Source of the DNA: Rhodococcus sp. OK302
Lineage (GTDB): Bacteria > Actinomycetota > Actinomycetes > Mycobacteriales > Mycobacteriaceae
Direction: 5' to 3'
Length of the DNA stretch: 64,000 nt
NCBI RefSeq assembly: GCF_002245895.1
Contig: NZ_NPJZ01000001.1
Coordinates: 5,139,501-5,203,500 of the forward strand
The stretch's first letter is position 1, and every line of letters begins with the position of its first letter. The translations under genes and the position numbers were made by a program. This document shows positions 30,428 to 40,100 of this stretch, in pieces. Under the pieces are notes generated by a model. It made no database searches, was not told the DNA's origin, and worked only from the letters and a program-made list of their open reading frames with translations.

Positions 30428-31038
30428 GGATCCTCGTTGCGGGTGCGCTTGAGTTCGAAGAAGTGCGGGTAGCTCGCGAGCGCAACGGCACCATCCCAGA
30501 CGCGTCCGGCATCCTCGCCTCGCGGAATACGCGAGAGAACGGGGCCGAAGAACGCAACTCCGTTGACGTGGATGGTGGGAGTTCCGACGTCGGGGCCGAC
30601 CGCGTCCATGCCGTGATGATGGCTTTCACGCAGGGCTTCGTCGTAGTCCGTCGACTCGGCTGCGTCGGCGAGTTCTGCCGGGAGACCGACCTCCTCGAGT
30701 GAACGCTTGATGACGTCGGCGAAGTCCTTGTTACCTTCGTTGTGAATCTTGGTGCCCATTGCTGTGTAGAGCGGCAGCAGGATGTCGTCACCCTTGAGCT
30801 TCGCTGCAGCGATCGCAACCCGAACCGGACCCCACGCCTTGCTCATCATGTCGCGGTACTCCTCGGGCAGCTCGCGGCCCTCGTTGAGGACAGCCAGGCT
30901 CATGACGTGGAACTTCGCGTCGATGGTGCGCACCTGCTGGGCTTCGAGGATCCAGCGGGAGGTGATCCAGCACCACGGGCAGAGGGGGTCGAACCAGAAA
31001 TCAGCTCTGTCGGCGCTTGTGTTCGGGGTTGCACTCAC
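30415..31038 (-). CDS. DsbA-family oxidoreductase (mycothiol-dependent reductase type)
   Basis: A 207-residue thioredoxin-fold protein with the active site FDPLCPWCW near residue 19 and the cis-Pro segment [10 protein letters not shown]. No signal peptide, so cytoplasmic. Sequence pattern and place next to pepN match Rv2466c of M. tuberculosis, a mycothiol-dependent nitroreductase/disulfide reductase controlled by SigH. A SigH-like promoter is visible upstream. The exact electron donor is inferred from that relationship. Confidence 0.88.
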   Translation of the reverse strand: MSATPNTSADRADFWFDPLCPWCWITSRWILEAQQVRTIDAKFHVMSLAVLNEGRELPEEYRDMMSKAWGPVRVAIAAAKLKGDDILLPLYTAMGTKIHNEGNKDFADVIKRSLEEVGLPAELADAAESTDYDEALRESHHHGMDAVGPDVGTPTIHVNGVAFFGPVLSRIPRGEDAGRVWDGAVALASYPHFFELKRTRNEDPQFD

Positions 31039-31102
31039 GAAGAAAACTCCCTCATATGTTCATGGTCTTATCGAGCGCGAAAGATTCCGCGCCCGCCAGG
31101 GC

Positions 31103-31129
31103 AACAATTATCCACCGACAATCCTTCCC
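31103..31129 (-). promoter_or_regulatory. Candidate SigH/SigR-type promoter of the DsbA-like gene
   Basis: On the minus strand GGGAAG (31129-31124), 18 bp, then GTT (31105-31103) closely follows the thiol-stress sigma consensus GGAAT-N18/19-GTT. The start codon is about 57 nt beyond the predicted transcript start. The orthologue in M. tuberculosis is in the SigH regulon. Confidence 0.5.
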
Positions 31130-31199
31130 GCATACTCCCGAAGTACCTTCGCGCAGCAGTAATGTCGAAGTGACACGAGTGCGAAGGAGTGGTTCAGAC

Positions 31200-32444
31200 A
31201 TGAGCGCAAACCGGAGATTCGTCATCATCGGCGGCGGCTTGGCCGGCGCAAAAACCGCGGAGGCCCTGCGTGCACGAGATTTTACCGGTGACATTGTCCT
31301 GCTGAGTGAAGAAGACCATCTCCCCTACGAGCGGCCACCACTGTCCAAAGAATTCTTTGTCGGCAAGAAGACGCTCCCGGAGTTCACGGTTCACGACGGT
31401 GAATGGTTCCGGGACCACCACGTCGATCTACGCCCCGGCACCACGGTGACAGCAGTGGACACCGCCGCACACACGGTCACGCTGCCCGACGGTTCGACCC
31501 TGGTTTACGACAAGCTGGCATTGGCCACGGGCTCACGCTCACGACTCCTCGACATCCCGGGATCCGACGCGGCCGGCGTTCACTACATCCGAACAGTCGA
31601 TCAAACGTCGGCGCTTCTCGGAACACTCTCCGCCGGCAAGAAACTCGTCGTGATCGGGGCCGGGTGGATCGGCCTGGAAATCGCGGCATCCGCCAGAAGT
31701 TTCGACGTCGACGTCACGATTCTCGAACACGGCAATTTCCCGCTCGAAACCTCTCTCGGCCCCGAGATGGGTGAAGTGTTCGCGGCACTGCATCGCAGCA
31801 ATGGCGTCGACCTCCGTACGAGTACCGACGTGAAATCCATTGCTGTCTCCGACGGCCGCGCAACCGGAGTTACCGTGGCCGACGGAAGCGTTGTCCCCGC
31901 CGACGCCGTTTTGATCGCCGTGGGCGCCCTCCCTAACACTGAATTGGCGTCGGCTGCCGGAATTGCCGTCGACAACGGGATACTGGTCGATGCCGGTCTG
32001 CAGAGCAGCGACCCGGACGTAGTGGCCGTCGGAGACATCGCTGCTGCGATGCACCCGATCCTGAACTCGCGAATCCGGGTGGAGCACTGGGCAAACGCCC
32101 TCAATCAGCCTGCAACTGCAGCGGACACGATGCTGGGAAAGCCCGCCGAATACGTCCGGATGCCATATTTCTTCACCGACCAGTACGACCTCGGAATGGA
32201 ATATCTGGGCCATGCACCCCGCGGCGCCTACACATCCGTGGTCACCCGCGGCGACGTCGACAAACGCGAATTCCTGGCGTTCTGGCTGGACGCGAACAAC
32301 AAAGTTCTGGCCGGCATGAACGTCAACATCTGGGACGCCGGTGATGCCATCAAGGAACTGGTTGCCACGCCGCACCCAGTTGATCCGAAACGACTGGCAG
32401 ATCCCACAATTCCACTGGCAGAAGCGTCCGCAAACACACAATAG
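31200..32444 (+). CDS. FAD-dependent NAD(P)H oxidoreductase (ferredoxin/rubredoxin reductase type)
   Basis: A 414-residue flavoprotein. GGGLAGAKTAEALR at the N-terminus binds FAD, VIGAGWIGLEIAAS binds NAD(P)H, DVVAVGDIAA is the second FAD motif, and RPPLSKE is typical of the ferredoxin-reductase branch. The C-terminal domain (EHWANALNQ, FFTDQYDLGMEYLG) also matches that branch. GAAGGAG lies about 11 bases before the ATG, with 160 bp separating it divergently from the DsbA-like gene. No ferredoxin or oxygenase is adjacent, so the partner is unknown. Confidence 0.92.
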   Translation: MSANRRFVIIGGGLAGAKTAEALRARDFTGDIVLLSEEDHLPYERPPLSKEFFVGKKTLPEFTVHDGEWFRDHHVDLRPGTTVTAVDTAAHTVTLPDGSTLVYDKLALATGSRSRLLDIPGSDAAGVHYIRTVDQTSALLGTLSAGKKLVVIGAGWIGLEIAASARSFDVDVTILEHGNFPLETSLGPEMGEVFAALHRSNGVDLRTSTDVKSIAVSDGRATGVTVADGSVVPADAVLIAVGALPNTELASAAGIAVDNGILVDAGLQSSDPDVVAVGDIAAAMHPILNSRIRVEHWANALNQPATAADTMLGKPAEYVRMPYFFTDQYDLGMEYLGHAPRGAYTSVVTRGDVDKREFLAFWLDANNKVLAGMNVNIWDAGDAIKELVATPHPVDPKRLADPTIPLAEASANTQ

Positions 32445-32501
32445 TTCCCGTCATGGTGGGATGGACACACTAGATCCACACCAAAAGACGAGGAGATCTT
32501 T

Positions 32502-35081
32502 GTGGCCGCACCGAATCTGACCCGCGAGACCGCAGCCGAGCGGTCAGCGCTGCTGACGCTCGACAACTACCTGATCGAACTCGATCTCACCGACGGAAAC
32601 GACGGTCCCGGAGACAACACGTTCTCTTCCAAGACCACCGTGACGTTCGCGGCCACCGCCGGAGCGAGCACTTTCATCGACATCATCGCCTCCCGCATTC
32701 ACTCGGCGGTACTCAACGGCGTCGCGTTGGACGTGTCGAGTTACGACGAGTCCACCGGAATTGCACTGCCGGAGTTGGCTGCCGACAACGAACTGGTCAT
32801 CGAAGCCGATTGCGAGTACTCCCATACCGGCGAAGGCCTGCACCGCTTCGTCGATCCGACGGACGATGCCGTCTACCTGTACTCCCAGTTCGAGACTGCC
32901 GACGCCAAGCGCATGTTCGCGTGCTTCGATCAACCGGATCTCAAGGCCACCTTCGATGTTCGCGTCAGCGCTCCCACATCCTGGAAGGTCATTTCCAACT
33001 CGGCGGTCGTAGAATCACTGGCCGCAGACCCCGGCAAGCACATCTTCCGAACCACCCCGAAGATGAGCACGTACCTCGTCGCGCTCATCGCCGGACCGTA
33101 CGCGCAGTGGACTGACAACTACTCCGACGAGCACGGCAACATCCCGCTCGGGATCTATTGCCGCGCTTCGCTTGCCGAGTTCATGGACGAAGAGCGACTG
33201 TTCACCGAAACCAAGCAGGGTTTCGACTTCTACCATCGCAACTTCGGTGTTCCCTATGCCTTCGGGAAGTACGACCAACTCTTTGTTCCCGAGTTCAACG
33301 CGGGTGCGATGGAGAACGCGGGAGCCGTAACCTTCTTGGAGGACTACGTCTTCCGCTCCAAGGTCACCCGATACTCGTACGAGCGTCGCTCCGAGACCGT
33401 GCTCCACGAGATGGCTCACATGTGGTTCGGCGACCTCGTCACCATGACCTGGTGGGACGACCTGTGGCTCAACGAATCTTTCGCCACCTTCGCTTCCGTC
33501 CTGTGCCAGACCGAGGCCACCGAATACAAGAACGCCTGGACGACGTTCGCCAACGTCGAGAAGTCATGGGCATACCGGCAGGACCAATTGCCGTCCACAC
33601 ATCCCATCGCGGCAGACATTCCCGACCTGGCTGCTGTCGAGGTCAACTTCGACGGAATCACCTACGCCAAGGGCGCCAGCGTCCTCAAGCAGTTGGTGGC
33701 CTACGTCGGACTCGAACCCTTCCTCGCCGGATTGCGAGAGTACTTCCGCGAACACGCATTCGGCAACGCAACGTTCGACGATCTCCTCGGCGCTCTCGAA
33801 AAGTCCTCCGGCCGTGACCTTTCCGACTGGGGTACCCAGTGGCTCAAGACCACCGGACTCAACATCCTTCGCCCCGACTTCGATATCGACGACGACGGCA
33901 AGTTCACCCGTTTCGCGGTATTGCAGGACGGCGCAGCGCCCGGTGCCGGTGAGTATCGAGTGCACCGCATCGCCGTCGGAATCTACGACGACGTCGACGG
34001 CGCACTGGTGCGGACGCATCGCGTCGAACTCGACCTCGACGCGGCGCCCAGCACCGAAGTCCCCGAACTGGTCGGCATCCACCGTGGCCAACTGGTTCTC
34101 GTCAACGACGACGACCTCACGTACTGCTCGGTGCGCTTGGACCCGCAGTCGTTGGCAACAGCGATCGACCGCGTCGGCGATGTCGCCGAATCACTCCCCC
34201 GCACGCTGGTCTGGTCGGCCGCTTGGGAGATGACCCGTCAGGCCGAACTGAAGGCACGCGACTTCGTGGCCCTGGTTCAGCGTGGCATCGGCTCCGAGAC
34301 CGAAGTTGGTGTGGTTCAACGCCTTCTGCTTCAGGCACAGACAGCGATCGGAAGCTACGCGGACCCCACCTGGGCGTCGGCCGAAGGTTGGGCAGATTTT
34401 GCCAACCGACTCCTCGAGCTAGCACGCGAGGCCGAGGCCGGATCCGATCACCAGCTGGCATTTGTCAACGCACTCACCGGCGTAACGCTCTCACCGTGGC
34501 ACACCGAGGTTCTGCGGGAACTGCTCGACGCAGACCCCGCGACGGTTGGCCTGGACGGCTTGGTGGTGGACACCGACCTGCGTTGGCGCATCGTCGGAGC
34601 ACTCGCGGCCGCAGGTGAAATCGACTCTGCAGGAATCGAGACTCCGTTCATCGATTCCGAAGCCCAGCGCGACCCGACGGCCGCCGGCGCCCGCCAAGCT
34701 GCTGCTGCCGCTGCGGGCCGACCGCAAGCTGCCGTCAAGGAACAGGTGTGGGCAAAGGTTGTCGGCGACGACTCGGTTCCCAACATCACGGCACGATCCA
34801 TCATCGGCGGTTTTGCCCGTGAGGGCCAAGACGATCTCCTCGAGCCGTTTGTCGCGCGCTACTTCGGCGATATCGTCGCGGTGTGGGAGCGGCGCTCGAG
34901 CGAGGTCGCACAGACCGTCGTCGTCGGCCTGTACCCGTCCTGGTCGATCACCGAAGAATCGGTCGCCGCTGCAGATCGTTTCCTGACCGGCGATATCCCG
35001 CCGGCATTGCGCCGCTTGGTCGTAGAAGGTCAGGCCGGAGTAGTCCGGTCGTTGGCAGCCCGAAAGTTCGACGCGAGCTGA
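32502..35081 (+). CDS. pepN: Aminopeptidase N (M1 family)
   Basis: Broad-specificity zinc aminopeptidase of 859 residues. It has the substrate-recognition motif GAMENAG and the zinc site HEMAHMWFG (His302) with the downstream Glu in WLNESFA. The C-terminal ERAP1-like helical domain runs from about 520. GAGGAG precedes the GTG start. Position next to the Rv2466c-like gene matches M. tuberculosis pepN (Rv2467). It ends at a strong bidirectional hairpin. Confidence 0.96.
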   Translation: MAAPNLTRETAAERSALLTLDNYLIELDLTDGNDGPGDNTFSSKTTVTFAATAGASTFIDIIASRIHSAVLNGVALDVSSYDESTGIALPELAADNELVIEADCEYSHTGEGLHRFVDPTDDAVYLYSQFETADAKRMFACFDQPDLKATFDVRVSAPTSWKVISNSAVVESLAADPGKHIFRTTPKMSTYLVALIAGPYAQWTDNYSDEHGNIPLGIYCRASLAEFMDEERLFTETKQGFDFYHRNFGVPYAFGKYDQLFVPEFNAGAMENAGAVTFLEDYVFRSKVTRYSYERRSETVLHEMAHMWFGDLVTMTWWDDLWLNESFATFASVLCQTEATEYKNAWTTFANVEKSWAYRQDQLPSTHPIAADIPDLAAVEVNFDGITYAKGASVLKQLVAYVGLEPFLAGLREYFREHAFGNATFDDLLGALEKSSGRDLSDWGTQWLKTTGLNILRPDFDIDDDGKFTRFAVLQDGAAPGAGEYRVHRIAVGIYDDVDGALVRTHRVELDLDAAPSTEVPELVGIHRGQLVLVNDDDLTYCSVRLDPQSLATAIDRVGDVAESLPRTLVWSAAWEMTRQAELKARDFVALVQRGIGSETEVGVVQRLLLQAQTAIGSYADPTWASAEGWADFANRLLELAREAEAGSDHQLAFVNALTGVTLSPWHTEVLRELLDADPATVGLDGLVVDTDLRWRIVGALAAAGEIDSAGIETPFIDSEAQRDPTAAGARQAAAAAAGRPQAAVKEQVWAKVVGDDSVPNITARSIIGGFAREGQDDLLEPFVARYFGDIVAVWERRSSEVAQTVVVGLYPSWSITEESVAAADRFLTGDIPPALRRLVVEGQAGVVRSLAARKFDAS

Positions 35082-35100
35082 CACAGACCCCAGACATACA

Positions 35101-35146
35101 CAAGGCCGGTGCCCGCTTCGAGAAATCGAGGCGGGCACCGGCCTTG
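35101..35146. terminator. Bidirectional hairpin between pepN and DUF5130 gene
   Basis: Inverted repeat CAAGGCCGGTGCCCGC with its exact complement, then TCGA/TCGA pairing inside around a GAAA loop, between two convergent genes. Confidence 0.85.
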
Positions 35147-35161
35147 TCTGGCTGGAAAAAC

Positions 35162-35641
35162 TTACGGCGCAGAAATTGCGGCACTCATGACGCGGATCGC
35201 ACTGATCAGTCCGTCGATGAGGTTGCCCTCGCTGAACGAGCTGACCGCTGCGGTTGCACCGAGCTGGGCAACGCGGTCGGTAACACGATCGGCGATGACG
35301 CGGCCACTACGGACCTCGACGACGCGCTGGTTGGGCGAAACTGCGATCAGGACCGAACGCTCAGCTTCGGGCGTAGTCGGGAACAGTGCGTCGGCACCCG
35401 CTGCCGGGTTGGCACCCAGGTCACCGATGTACGCGTTGAAACGCACCTTGGTGGCGCGTGTGGCCTCGGTCAACGCGACGTCGAGGGCAACAAGATCCTT
35501 CGTCTCGAACGGGAGGTCGTCCGTGAACGGCTCCCCCACCCGGTGCACGCCGGAAATACGGCCACTGGACGTGATGACGCTGCCCATGGGCAGGTCTTCG
35601 GGCGCTATTGCGACCGCTGCCGAATGATCACCACTTGCCAC
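35162..35641 (-). CDS. DUF5130 family protein
   Basis: The longest frame starts at a TTG (35656), but GGAGGG inside that stretch is well placed for the GTG at 35641, giving 159 residues. A TPM-phosphatase-like alpha/beta fold is suggested by the conserved mid part (ETKDLVALDVALTEA, RSVLIAVSPNQRVVEV, and the GLISAIRVM helix). It corresponds by context and pattern to Rv2468c. Its function is not known. The upstream small membrane-protein gene overlaps it by 14 bp. Confidence 0.8.
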   Translation of the reverse strand: MASGDHSAAVAIAPEDLPMGSVITSSGRISGVHRVGEPFTDDLPFETKDLVALDVALTEATRATKVRFNAYIGDLGANPAAGADALFPTTPEAERSVLIAVSPNQRVVEVRSGRVIADRVTDRVAQLGATAAVSSFSEGNLIDGLISAIRVMSAAISAP

Positions 35642-35891
35642 TTGCGGACCCTCCAATCAGATCAGCCGAACCGGCTTCGATCGCGTGTGCACTGCCGTGA
35701 TGGCCACCGCGAACGGTCACCTCGTCGACAGCACTCCACAGAACGGGAGCGTGATCCCACGACTCACCCAGATGGAACGCCGGCGGAACCGGACCCGGCG
35801 TCTTCTTCCCGAGGAAGGACGCACCCGCGAAGAAGGCGGTGATCAGGGCCGGGATCCCAACGTATATCAGTACTACCTCGAGAATGCTCAC
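35628..35891 (-). CDS. Small single-helix membrane protein
   Basis: An 87-residue protein when started at the GTG at 35891, which gives VSILEVVLIYVGIPALITAFF: one N-terminal membrane helix followed by a soluble tail containing HLGESWDHAPVLWSAVDE and a Gly/His/Ala-rich end. The open frame reaches 36086, but the added residues are basic and unlike a protein start. The 3' end overlaps the DUF5130 start, suggesting coupled translation. This Trp-Asp-His tail pattern recurs in actinobacterial membrane proteins of unknown function. Confidence 0.7.
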   Translation of the reverse strand: MSILEVVLIYVGIPALITAFFAGASFLGKKTPGPVPPAFHLGESWDHAPVLWSAVDEVTVRGGHHGSAHAIEAGSADLIGGSASGKW

Positions 35892-35971
35892 CCCAGAACG
35901 GTAGCCCAGAACTCCCCGAAGGAAAGCGTCAGGGCCACAAATTCTCGGGCAATTTTTTCTCGGGCATCCGG

Positions 35972-36670
35972 TCAGGCAGCGCCGACCCCGAGATACGGCA
36001 TCCAGGAGGGGTGCAGTTCCTTGGTCGCGGCGAGCAGTCGCCAGTGCGGACCTGTAGGCGGAACCAGCTCGGCTCGGAGCTTCCACCCCAGTTCACTGAG
36101 CATTTTGTCGGCCTTACGGTGGTTGCACGGCGCGCAGCAGGCAACGCAGTTCTCCCACGAGTGCCCACCGCCGCGACTGCGCGGAACGACGTGATCGATG
36201 GTCTCGGCTTTGGCTCCGCAGTACGCGCATCGGAAATGGTCACGATGCATGAGCGCGGCACGGGTCATCGGAATTCTGGCGCGATACGGAACGCGCACGT
36301 AAGTACGCAGTCGGATCACCGATGGCACCTGCACCGACCAGTCCGCAGAGTGGACAACCGGGCCGTGCTCGTCTTCGTGAACCGTATCGGCCTTTCCGCA
36401 GGCCATGAGGACTACTGCGCGACGCGCCGGCAAGGCGGTCAGCGGCTCGTAGGTCACGTTGAGCAGCAGTACCCGGCGTTTGACCCACTCGGGAACCAGA
36501 TGCTCGGTAGGGAATTTCTCGTGGAGAGAATTCTCGGCGGAAAAAAGTGGGTCAGCGGTGGGACTGAACCCGTCAGGAACAACTTCCAGAACAGCCCCTG
36601 ACGCATGGTCTTTCCGTGCGCCAGTGGGCTGGAGTTGTCGGTGATTGCGTGCAGCGTGTCGGTTCTTCAT
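35972..36670 (-). CDS. HNH endonuclease family protein
   Basis: A 232-residue protein with an HNH domain in the C-terminal half: CAYCG, the DHVVPRSRGGGHSWEN core and CCAPCNHRKADK, with two Cys pairs for the structural zinc. The N-terminal part includes RRVLLLNVTYEPL, a block shared by actinobacterial chromosomal HNH proteins (Rv2469c position). It is divergent from glbO. It is a chromosomal housekeeping-type HNH protein, not an intron- or phage-linked one, on context. The DNA substrate is unknown. Confidence 0.85.
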   Translation of the reverse strand: MKNRHAARNHRQLQPTGARKDHASGAVLEVVPDGFSPTADPLFSAENSLHEKFPTEHLVPEWVKRRVLLLNVTYEPLTALPARRAVVLMACGKADTVHEDEHGPVVHSADWSVQVPSVIRLRTYVRVPYRARIPMTRAALMHRDHFRCAYCGAKAETIDHVVPRSRGGGHSWENCVACCAPCNHRKADKMLSELGWKLRAELVPPTGPHWRLLAATKELHPSWMPYLGVGAA

Positions 36671-36819
36671 ACGACCTCCGGGTAACTGCCCCCAAGTTGA
36701 CCACGGATGATCGAGTTACGCACTCCCATTTCGCACAAAATTGTGTCGGCACACGGTGAATTTCGGGTGAACACGACTCCGAGCGGCCCGGAAACCGCTC
36801 ACCACCACCATCAGGCACA

Positions 36820-37227
36820 ATGGGACTCGCCATGAATGACGTACAGCAGACCTTTTACGACGCCGTCGGCGGAGCCGAGACGTTCCACAAGCTCACCGCG
36901 CGTTTCTACGAGGAAGTCGCGAAGGACGACGTCGTGCGCCCGCTCTACCCCGAAGATGATCTGGGGCCTGCCGAGCGGCGCATGCGGATGTTCCTCGAGC
37001 AGTACTGGGGTGGCCCGCAGACGTACTCCGAGGAGCGTGGGCACCCGCGTTTGCGGATGCGTCACAACCCATTCGTGATCGGCCCGATCGAACGCGACGC
37101 GTGGCTACGCTGCATGCACATAGCCATCGCGTCGATCGACGACAAAACCCTCGACGCTGCGCACCGCAAGCAGCTGACCGACTACATGGACATGGCTGCG
37201 GCATCCATGGTGAATTCGGCCATCTGA
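36820..37227 (+). CDS. glbO: Truncated haemoglobin, group II
   Basis: A 135-residue globin binding O2/NO chemistry ligands. Sequence marks are [41 protein letters not shown] and [13 protein letters not shown] (proximal His), followed by [12 protein letters not shown] with the Trp at G8 typical of trHbO. An internal ATG at 36832 ([10 protein letters not shown]) is an alternative start close to the known GlbO N-terminus. It lies upstream of aglA as in M. tuberculosis. Confidence 0.95.
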   Translation: MGLAMNDVQQTFYDAVGGAETFHKLTARFYEEVAKDDVVRPLYPEDDLGPAERRMRMFLEQYWGGPQTYSEERGHPRLRMRHNPFVIGPIERDAWLRCMHIAIASIDDKTLDAAHRKQLTDYMDMAAASMVNSAI

Positions 37228-37231
37228 ACCG

Positions 37232-37654
37232 CTAGCGCGAACTGACCATCCGACTGATCTTGCGCGCAGCGCGGACCACGAACGACACACTCGGGTGCAA
37301 GGGCACGCTCAGAATTGCGTGCTTGCGGACGTACTCGTCGACGTTCCATTCCGACCAACTTCCGGCGCGGAACAGTGCAGCATCACCGACGCGCAGCGTG
37401 CGTTTCTCGCTGCCATCCGATTCGACGGTGACCGAGCCTTCCATGATGTGGACGATCTCGTCTGCGGGGAAGTACCAGCGAAACTGCCCTTTGGTGCAGT
37501 CCCAGACGTGTGTTGTGGTGGTGCCGTCCTTGCTGGCCGACCACTGCGCTGCCCGTGCTTTCGGAGTTCCGGAGATTATCCAGTCCTCGTTGATCGGATC
37601 GTCGTTCAACGGCAGTTGGTCCAAACTGACCGACTCGATCGCTGACAAACTCAT
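37232..37654 (-). CDS. Cupin-domain protein
   Basis: A 140-residue single-cupin protein from the ATG at 37654, preceded by a G-run ribosome site; the longer frame to 37855 is not supported. The core WDCTKGQFRWYFPADEIVHIMEG followed by the GDAALFRAG strand resembles the sugar-related cupin_3/DUF861 group. The usual metal-binding His pattern is only partly kept. The last 20 residues are basic. It sits between glbO (4 bp away, convergent) and the divergent alpha-glucosidase gene. Role unknown. Confidence 0.82.
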   Translation of the reverse strand: MSLSAIESVSLDQLPLNDDPINEDWIISGTPKARAAQWSASKDGTTTTHVWDCTKGQFRWYFPADEIVHIMEGSVTVESDGSEKRTLRVGDAALFRAGSWSEWNVDEYVRKHAILSVPLHPSVSFVVRAARKISRMVSSR

Positions 37655-37809
37655 GGTTGTGCCCCCCGTACTTTTGATCCCCCGGTAACGCAAAGGTTGC
37701 TGAAAGCAATCACTTCGCAAGAGCAAAGTACACCAAGGTGAGGTAAAGAACCACAAAACTCCCGTGTCCAAGTCGTCGCATCGCTCGAGGTTTGGCACTA
37801 TTGATCGCT

Positions 37810-39408
37810 GTGAGCACCCCCGCGGATTCGACCGTCGCCAACCCGCCTCGTCCACCCTGGTGGAACGAGGCGGTTTTCTATCAGATCTATCCGCGATCCT
37901 TCGCTGATTCCAATGGCGACGGCATCGGTGACCTCGGTGGCATCGAAGACAAACTCGGATATCTGGAACTTCTCGGTATCGACGCCCTCTGGTTGAGCCC
38001 GGTGATGCGATCCCCGATGGCAGATCACGGCTACGACGTTTCCGATCCCCGTGATATCGATCCCCTGTTCGGTGACCTCGCCGCCATGGATTCCCTGATC
38101 AAGTCAGCACACGAACGGGGCATCAAGGTCACGATGGACCTGGTCCCCAATCACACCAGCAACCAGCATGAATGGTTCAAAGCCGCCCTGGCGTCGGCGC
38201 CGGGTTCCGTGGAAAGATCCCGTTACATTTTCCGCGACGGCAAGGGCGAGAACGGCACCGAACCACCCAACAACTGGCCCAGCATCTTCGGTGGACCGGC
38301 CTGGACCCGCATCACGGAAGCCGACGGAAAACCCGGCCAGTGGTACCTCCACATTTTCGCGACGGAACAACCGGATCTGAACTGGAACAATCCGGAGGTT
38401 TTCGAGGATCTCGCGAAGACCCTGCGCTTCTGGCTCGGCCGCGGCATCGACGGATTCCGCATCGACGTCGCCCACGGAATGGCCAAGCCTGATGGTTTGC
38501 CGGACCATGACTGGGAGCTCAACGAGCTCATGCGCAACTCAGACGACGACCCCCGCTTCAACAATCCGGCTGTCCACGAGATTCACCGCGGAATCCGCAA
38601 AGTCATGAACGAGTTCCCCCAGGCGATGACCGTCGGTGAGATCTGGGTACGCGACAACGAGCGGTTCGGCGAATACATCCGCCCGGACGAACTTCACCTC
38701 GGATTCAATTTTCGACTGGCCGAAACCGAGTTTTCCGCGGAGTCGGTACGCGCAGCGATCGACAACTCCATCGCTGCAGTCGCTGCAGTCGGCGGAACTC
38801 CCACGTGGACGCTGTCCAACCACGACGTCGAGCGCGAAGTCACCCGATACGGCGGAGGCGACATCGGGACCCAACGTGCTCGAGCAATGGCCATGGTCGA
38901 ACTCGCACTTCCCGGTGCCGCCTTCATCTACAACGGCGCAGAATTGGGATTGCCCAACGTCGACCTTCCCGACGACGCTCTGCAGGATCCGGTGTGGGAA
39001 CGCTCCGGACATGCTGAGCGTGGCCGTGACGGCTGCCGAGTGCCGTTGCCGTGGGAAGGTGCCGAACCGCCGTTCGGATTCACCACCGCTGCAACCACGT
39101 GGCTGCCGATGCCGGCCGAGTGGTCCACGTTGACGGTCGAAGCACAGATCGAGGACGTAGATTCAATGCTTTCGCTATATCGCAGCGCCCTCGAACTACG
39201 CGCCTCGACGCCTGAGATCTCCGGCAATGACATCGATTGGTACGGGAGCCCTCCGGGGTGCCTGGCGTTCCGTCGACGGGGCGGCTTGATCTGCGCTCTC
39301 AACACAACAGACGAACCCATCGCGCTGCCCGGTGGCACGGTCCTGCTCAGCAGTGCACCGTTGATCGACGGTCAACTGCCGACCAACGCTGCCGCCTGGC
39401 TGATCTAA
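37810..39408 (+). CDS. aglA: Alpha-glucosidase / GH13 family
   Basis: Hydrolyses alpha-1,4 or alpha-1,6 glucosidic bonds, or acts as a trehalose/isomaltose enzyme. The 532-residue protein has all GH13 regions: MDLVPNHTS (I), GFRIDVAHGMAK (II, nucleophile Asp), VGEIWVRD (III, acid Glu) and LSNHDVER (IV). QIYPRSFADSNGDGIGDLGGI at the N-terminus is typical of oligo-1,6-glucosidase-like enzymes. The GTG at 37810 gives the best N-terminus; a TTG three codons upstream is possible. Position after glbO matches Rv2471. Confidence 0.92.
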   Translation: MSTPADSTVANPPRPPWWNEAVFYQIYPRSFADSNGDGIGDLGGIEDKLGYLELLGIDALWLSPVMRSPMADHGYDVSDPRDIDPLFGDLAAMDSLIKSAHERGIKVTMDLVPNHTSNQHEWFKAALASAPGSVERSRYIFRDGKGENGTEPPNNWPSIFGGPAWTRITEADGKPGQWYLHIFATEQPDLNWNNPEVFEDLAKTLRFWLGRGIDGFRIDVAHGMAKPDGLPDHDWELNELMRNSDDDPRFNNPAVHEIHRGIRKVMNEFPQAMTVGEIWVRDNERFGEYIRPDELHLGFNFRLAETEFSAESVRAAIDNSIAAVAAVGGTPTWTLSNHDVEREVTRYGGGDIGTQRARAMAMVELALPGAAFIYNGAELGLPNVDLPDDALQDPVWERSGHAERGRDGCRVPLPWEGAEPPFGFTTAATTWLPMPAEWSTLTVEAQIEDVDSMLSLYRSALELRASTPEISGNDIDWYGSPPGCLAFRRRGGLICALNTTDEPIALPGGTVLLSSAPLIDGQLPTNAAAWLI

Positions 39409-39413
39409 CCGGG

Positions 39414-40100
39414 CTATCGGGCCACCATCAGCGGAATGGACCCACCGCGGTGCCGATAGATGGAACCGAACCGTGCATCGAGTCGAATCCAAGATTTACC
39501 GGCCCGCACACGCACCAACTCCGACGCGTCGATGAGCGCGAGGTCGATATCGGCCGTCATCGCGTCGGAGCCCGTGTGTGGGATGAATCCCATTGCCGTC
39601 AAAGCGAATATGACGCGCATCGAGATTCCGACCGTGCCCGACGGACCGCTGACCTCGAGCACGTCCTGATCCAGCAACGACGCCGGCGGCCCCTGATTGC
39701 TGCCGTGCTCCTGCGCCAAAGCATTTCCACGCTGGGCCAATTCGATCAACACGCGAGCGGGAACATCATCGAGATGCTCGTAACCGTCTGCGGGAGGCAA
39801 GGCCCCGCGCCAGGCGGAATCCATCGCAAAACCGGGATCGATGAACTCGTCGGTCGATTCCTTGAGTGCGGCCAGCAAATGGTCCCCCGCCGCCGAGGTG
39901 TCATCCGGGTTGATCGTGCCCACCACGGTGCGGGTTGCCAATGCGTCAAAACCTGTTGCCGCCCACACACTCACGTGATCCGGGCCGCGTCGGCGCATCC
40001 GGATCACCGCAGATTCGTCCAACCGGAGCGCGTGCCCGATGAAACCGGCCAAGTTCTTACGCTCGGCTTCATCGGGCACGGTCAGCATTCGTTCATGCAC
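39414..40100 (-). CDS. Conserved actinobacterial protein, Rv2474c-like
   Basis: A protein of 228 residues from the GTG at 40100, which overlaps the stop of the thioesterase gene by 8 bp; an ATG at 40088 is the alternative. The frame beyond it is not protein-like. There is no recognised domain; the pattern is a soluble alpha/beta protein with RMRRRGPDHVSVWAATGFDAL and VARGKSWIRLDARFGSIY-like segments. It sits in the same operon as the thioesterase and gdh, as in M. tuberculosis (Rv2474c-Rv2476c). Function unknown. Confidence 0.78.
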   Translation of the reverse strand: MHERMLTVPDEAERKNLAGFIGHALRLDESAVIRMRRRGPDHVSVWAATGFDALATRTVVGTINPDDTSAAGDHLLAALKESTDEFIDPGFAMDSAWRGALPPADGYEHLDDVPARVLIELAQRGNALAQEHGSNQGPPASLLDQDVLEVSGPSGTVGISMRVIFALTAMGFIPHTGSDAMTADIDLALIDASELVRVRAGKSWIRLDARFGSIYRHRGGSIPLMVAR

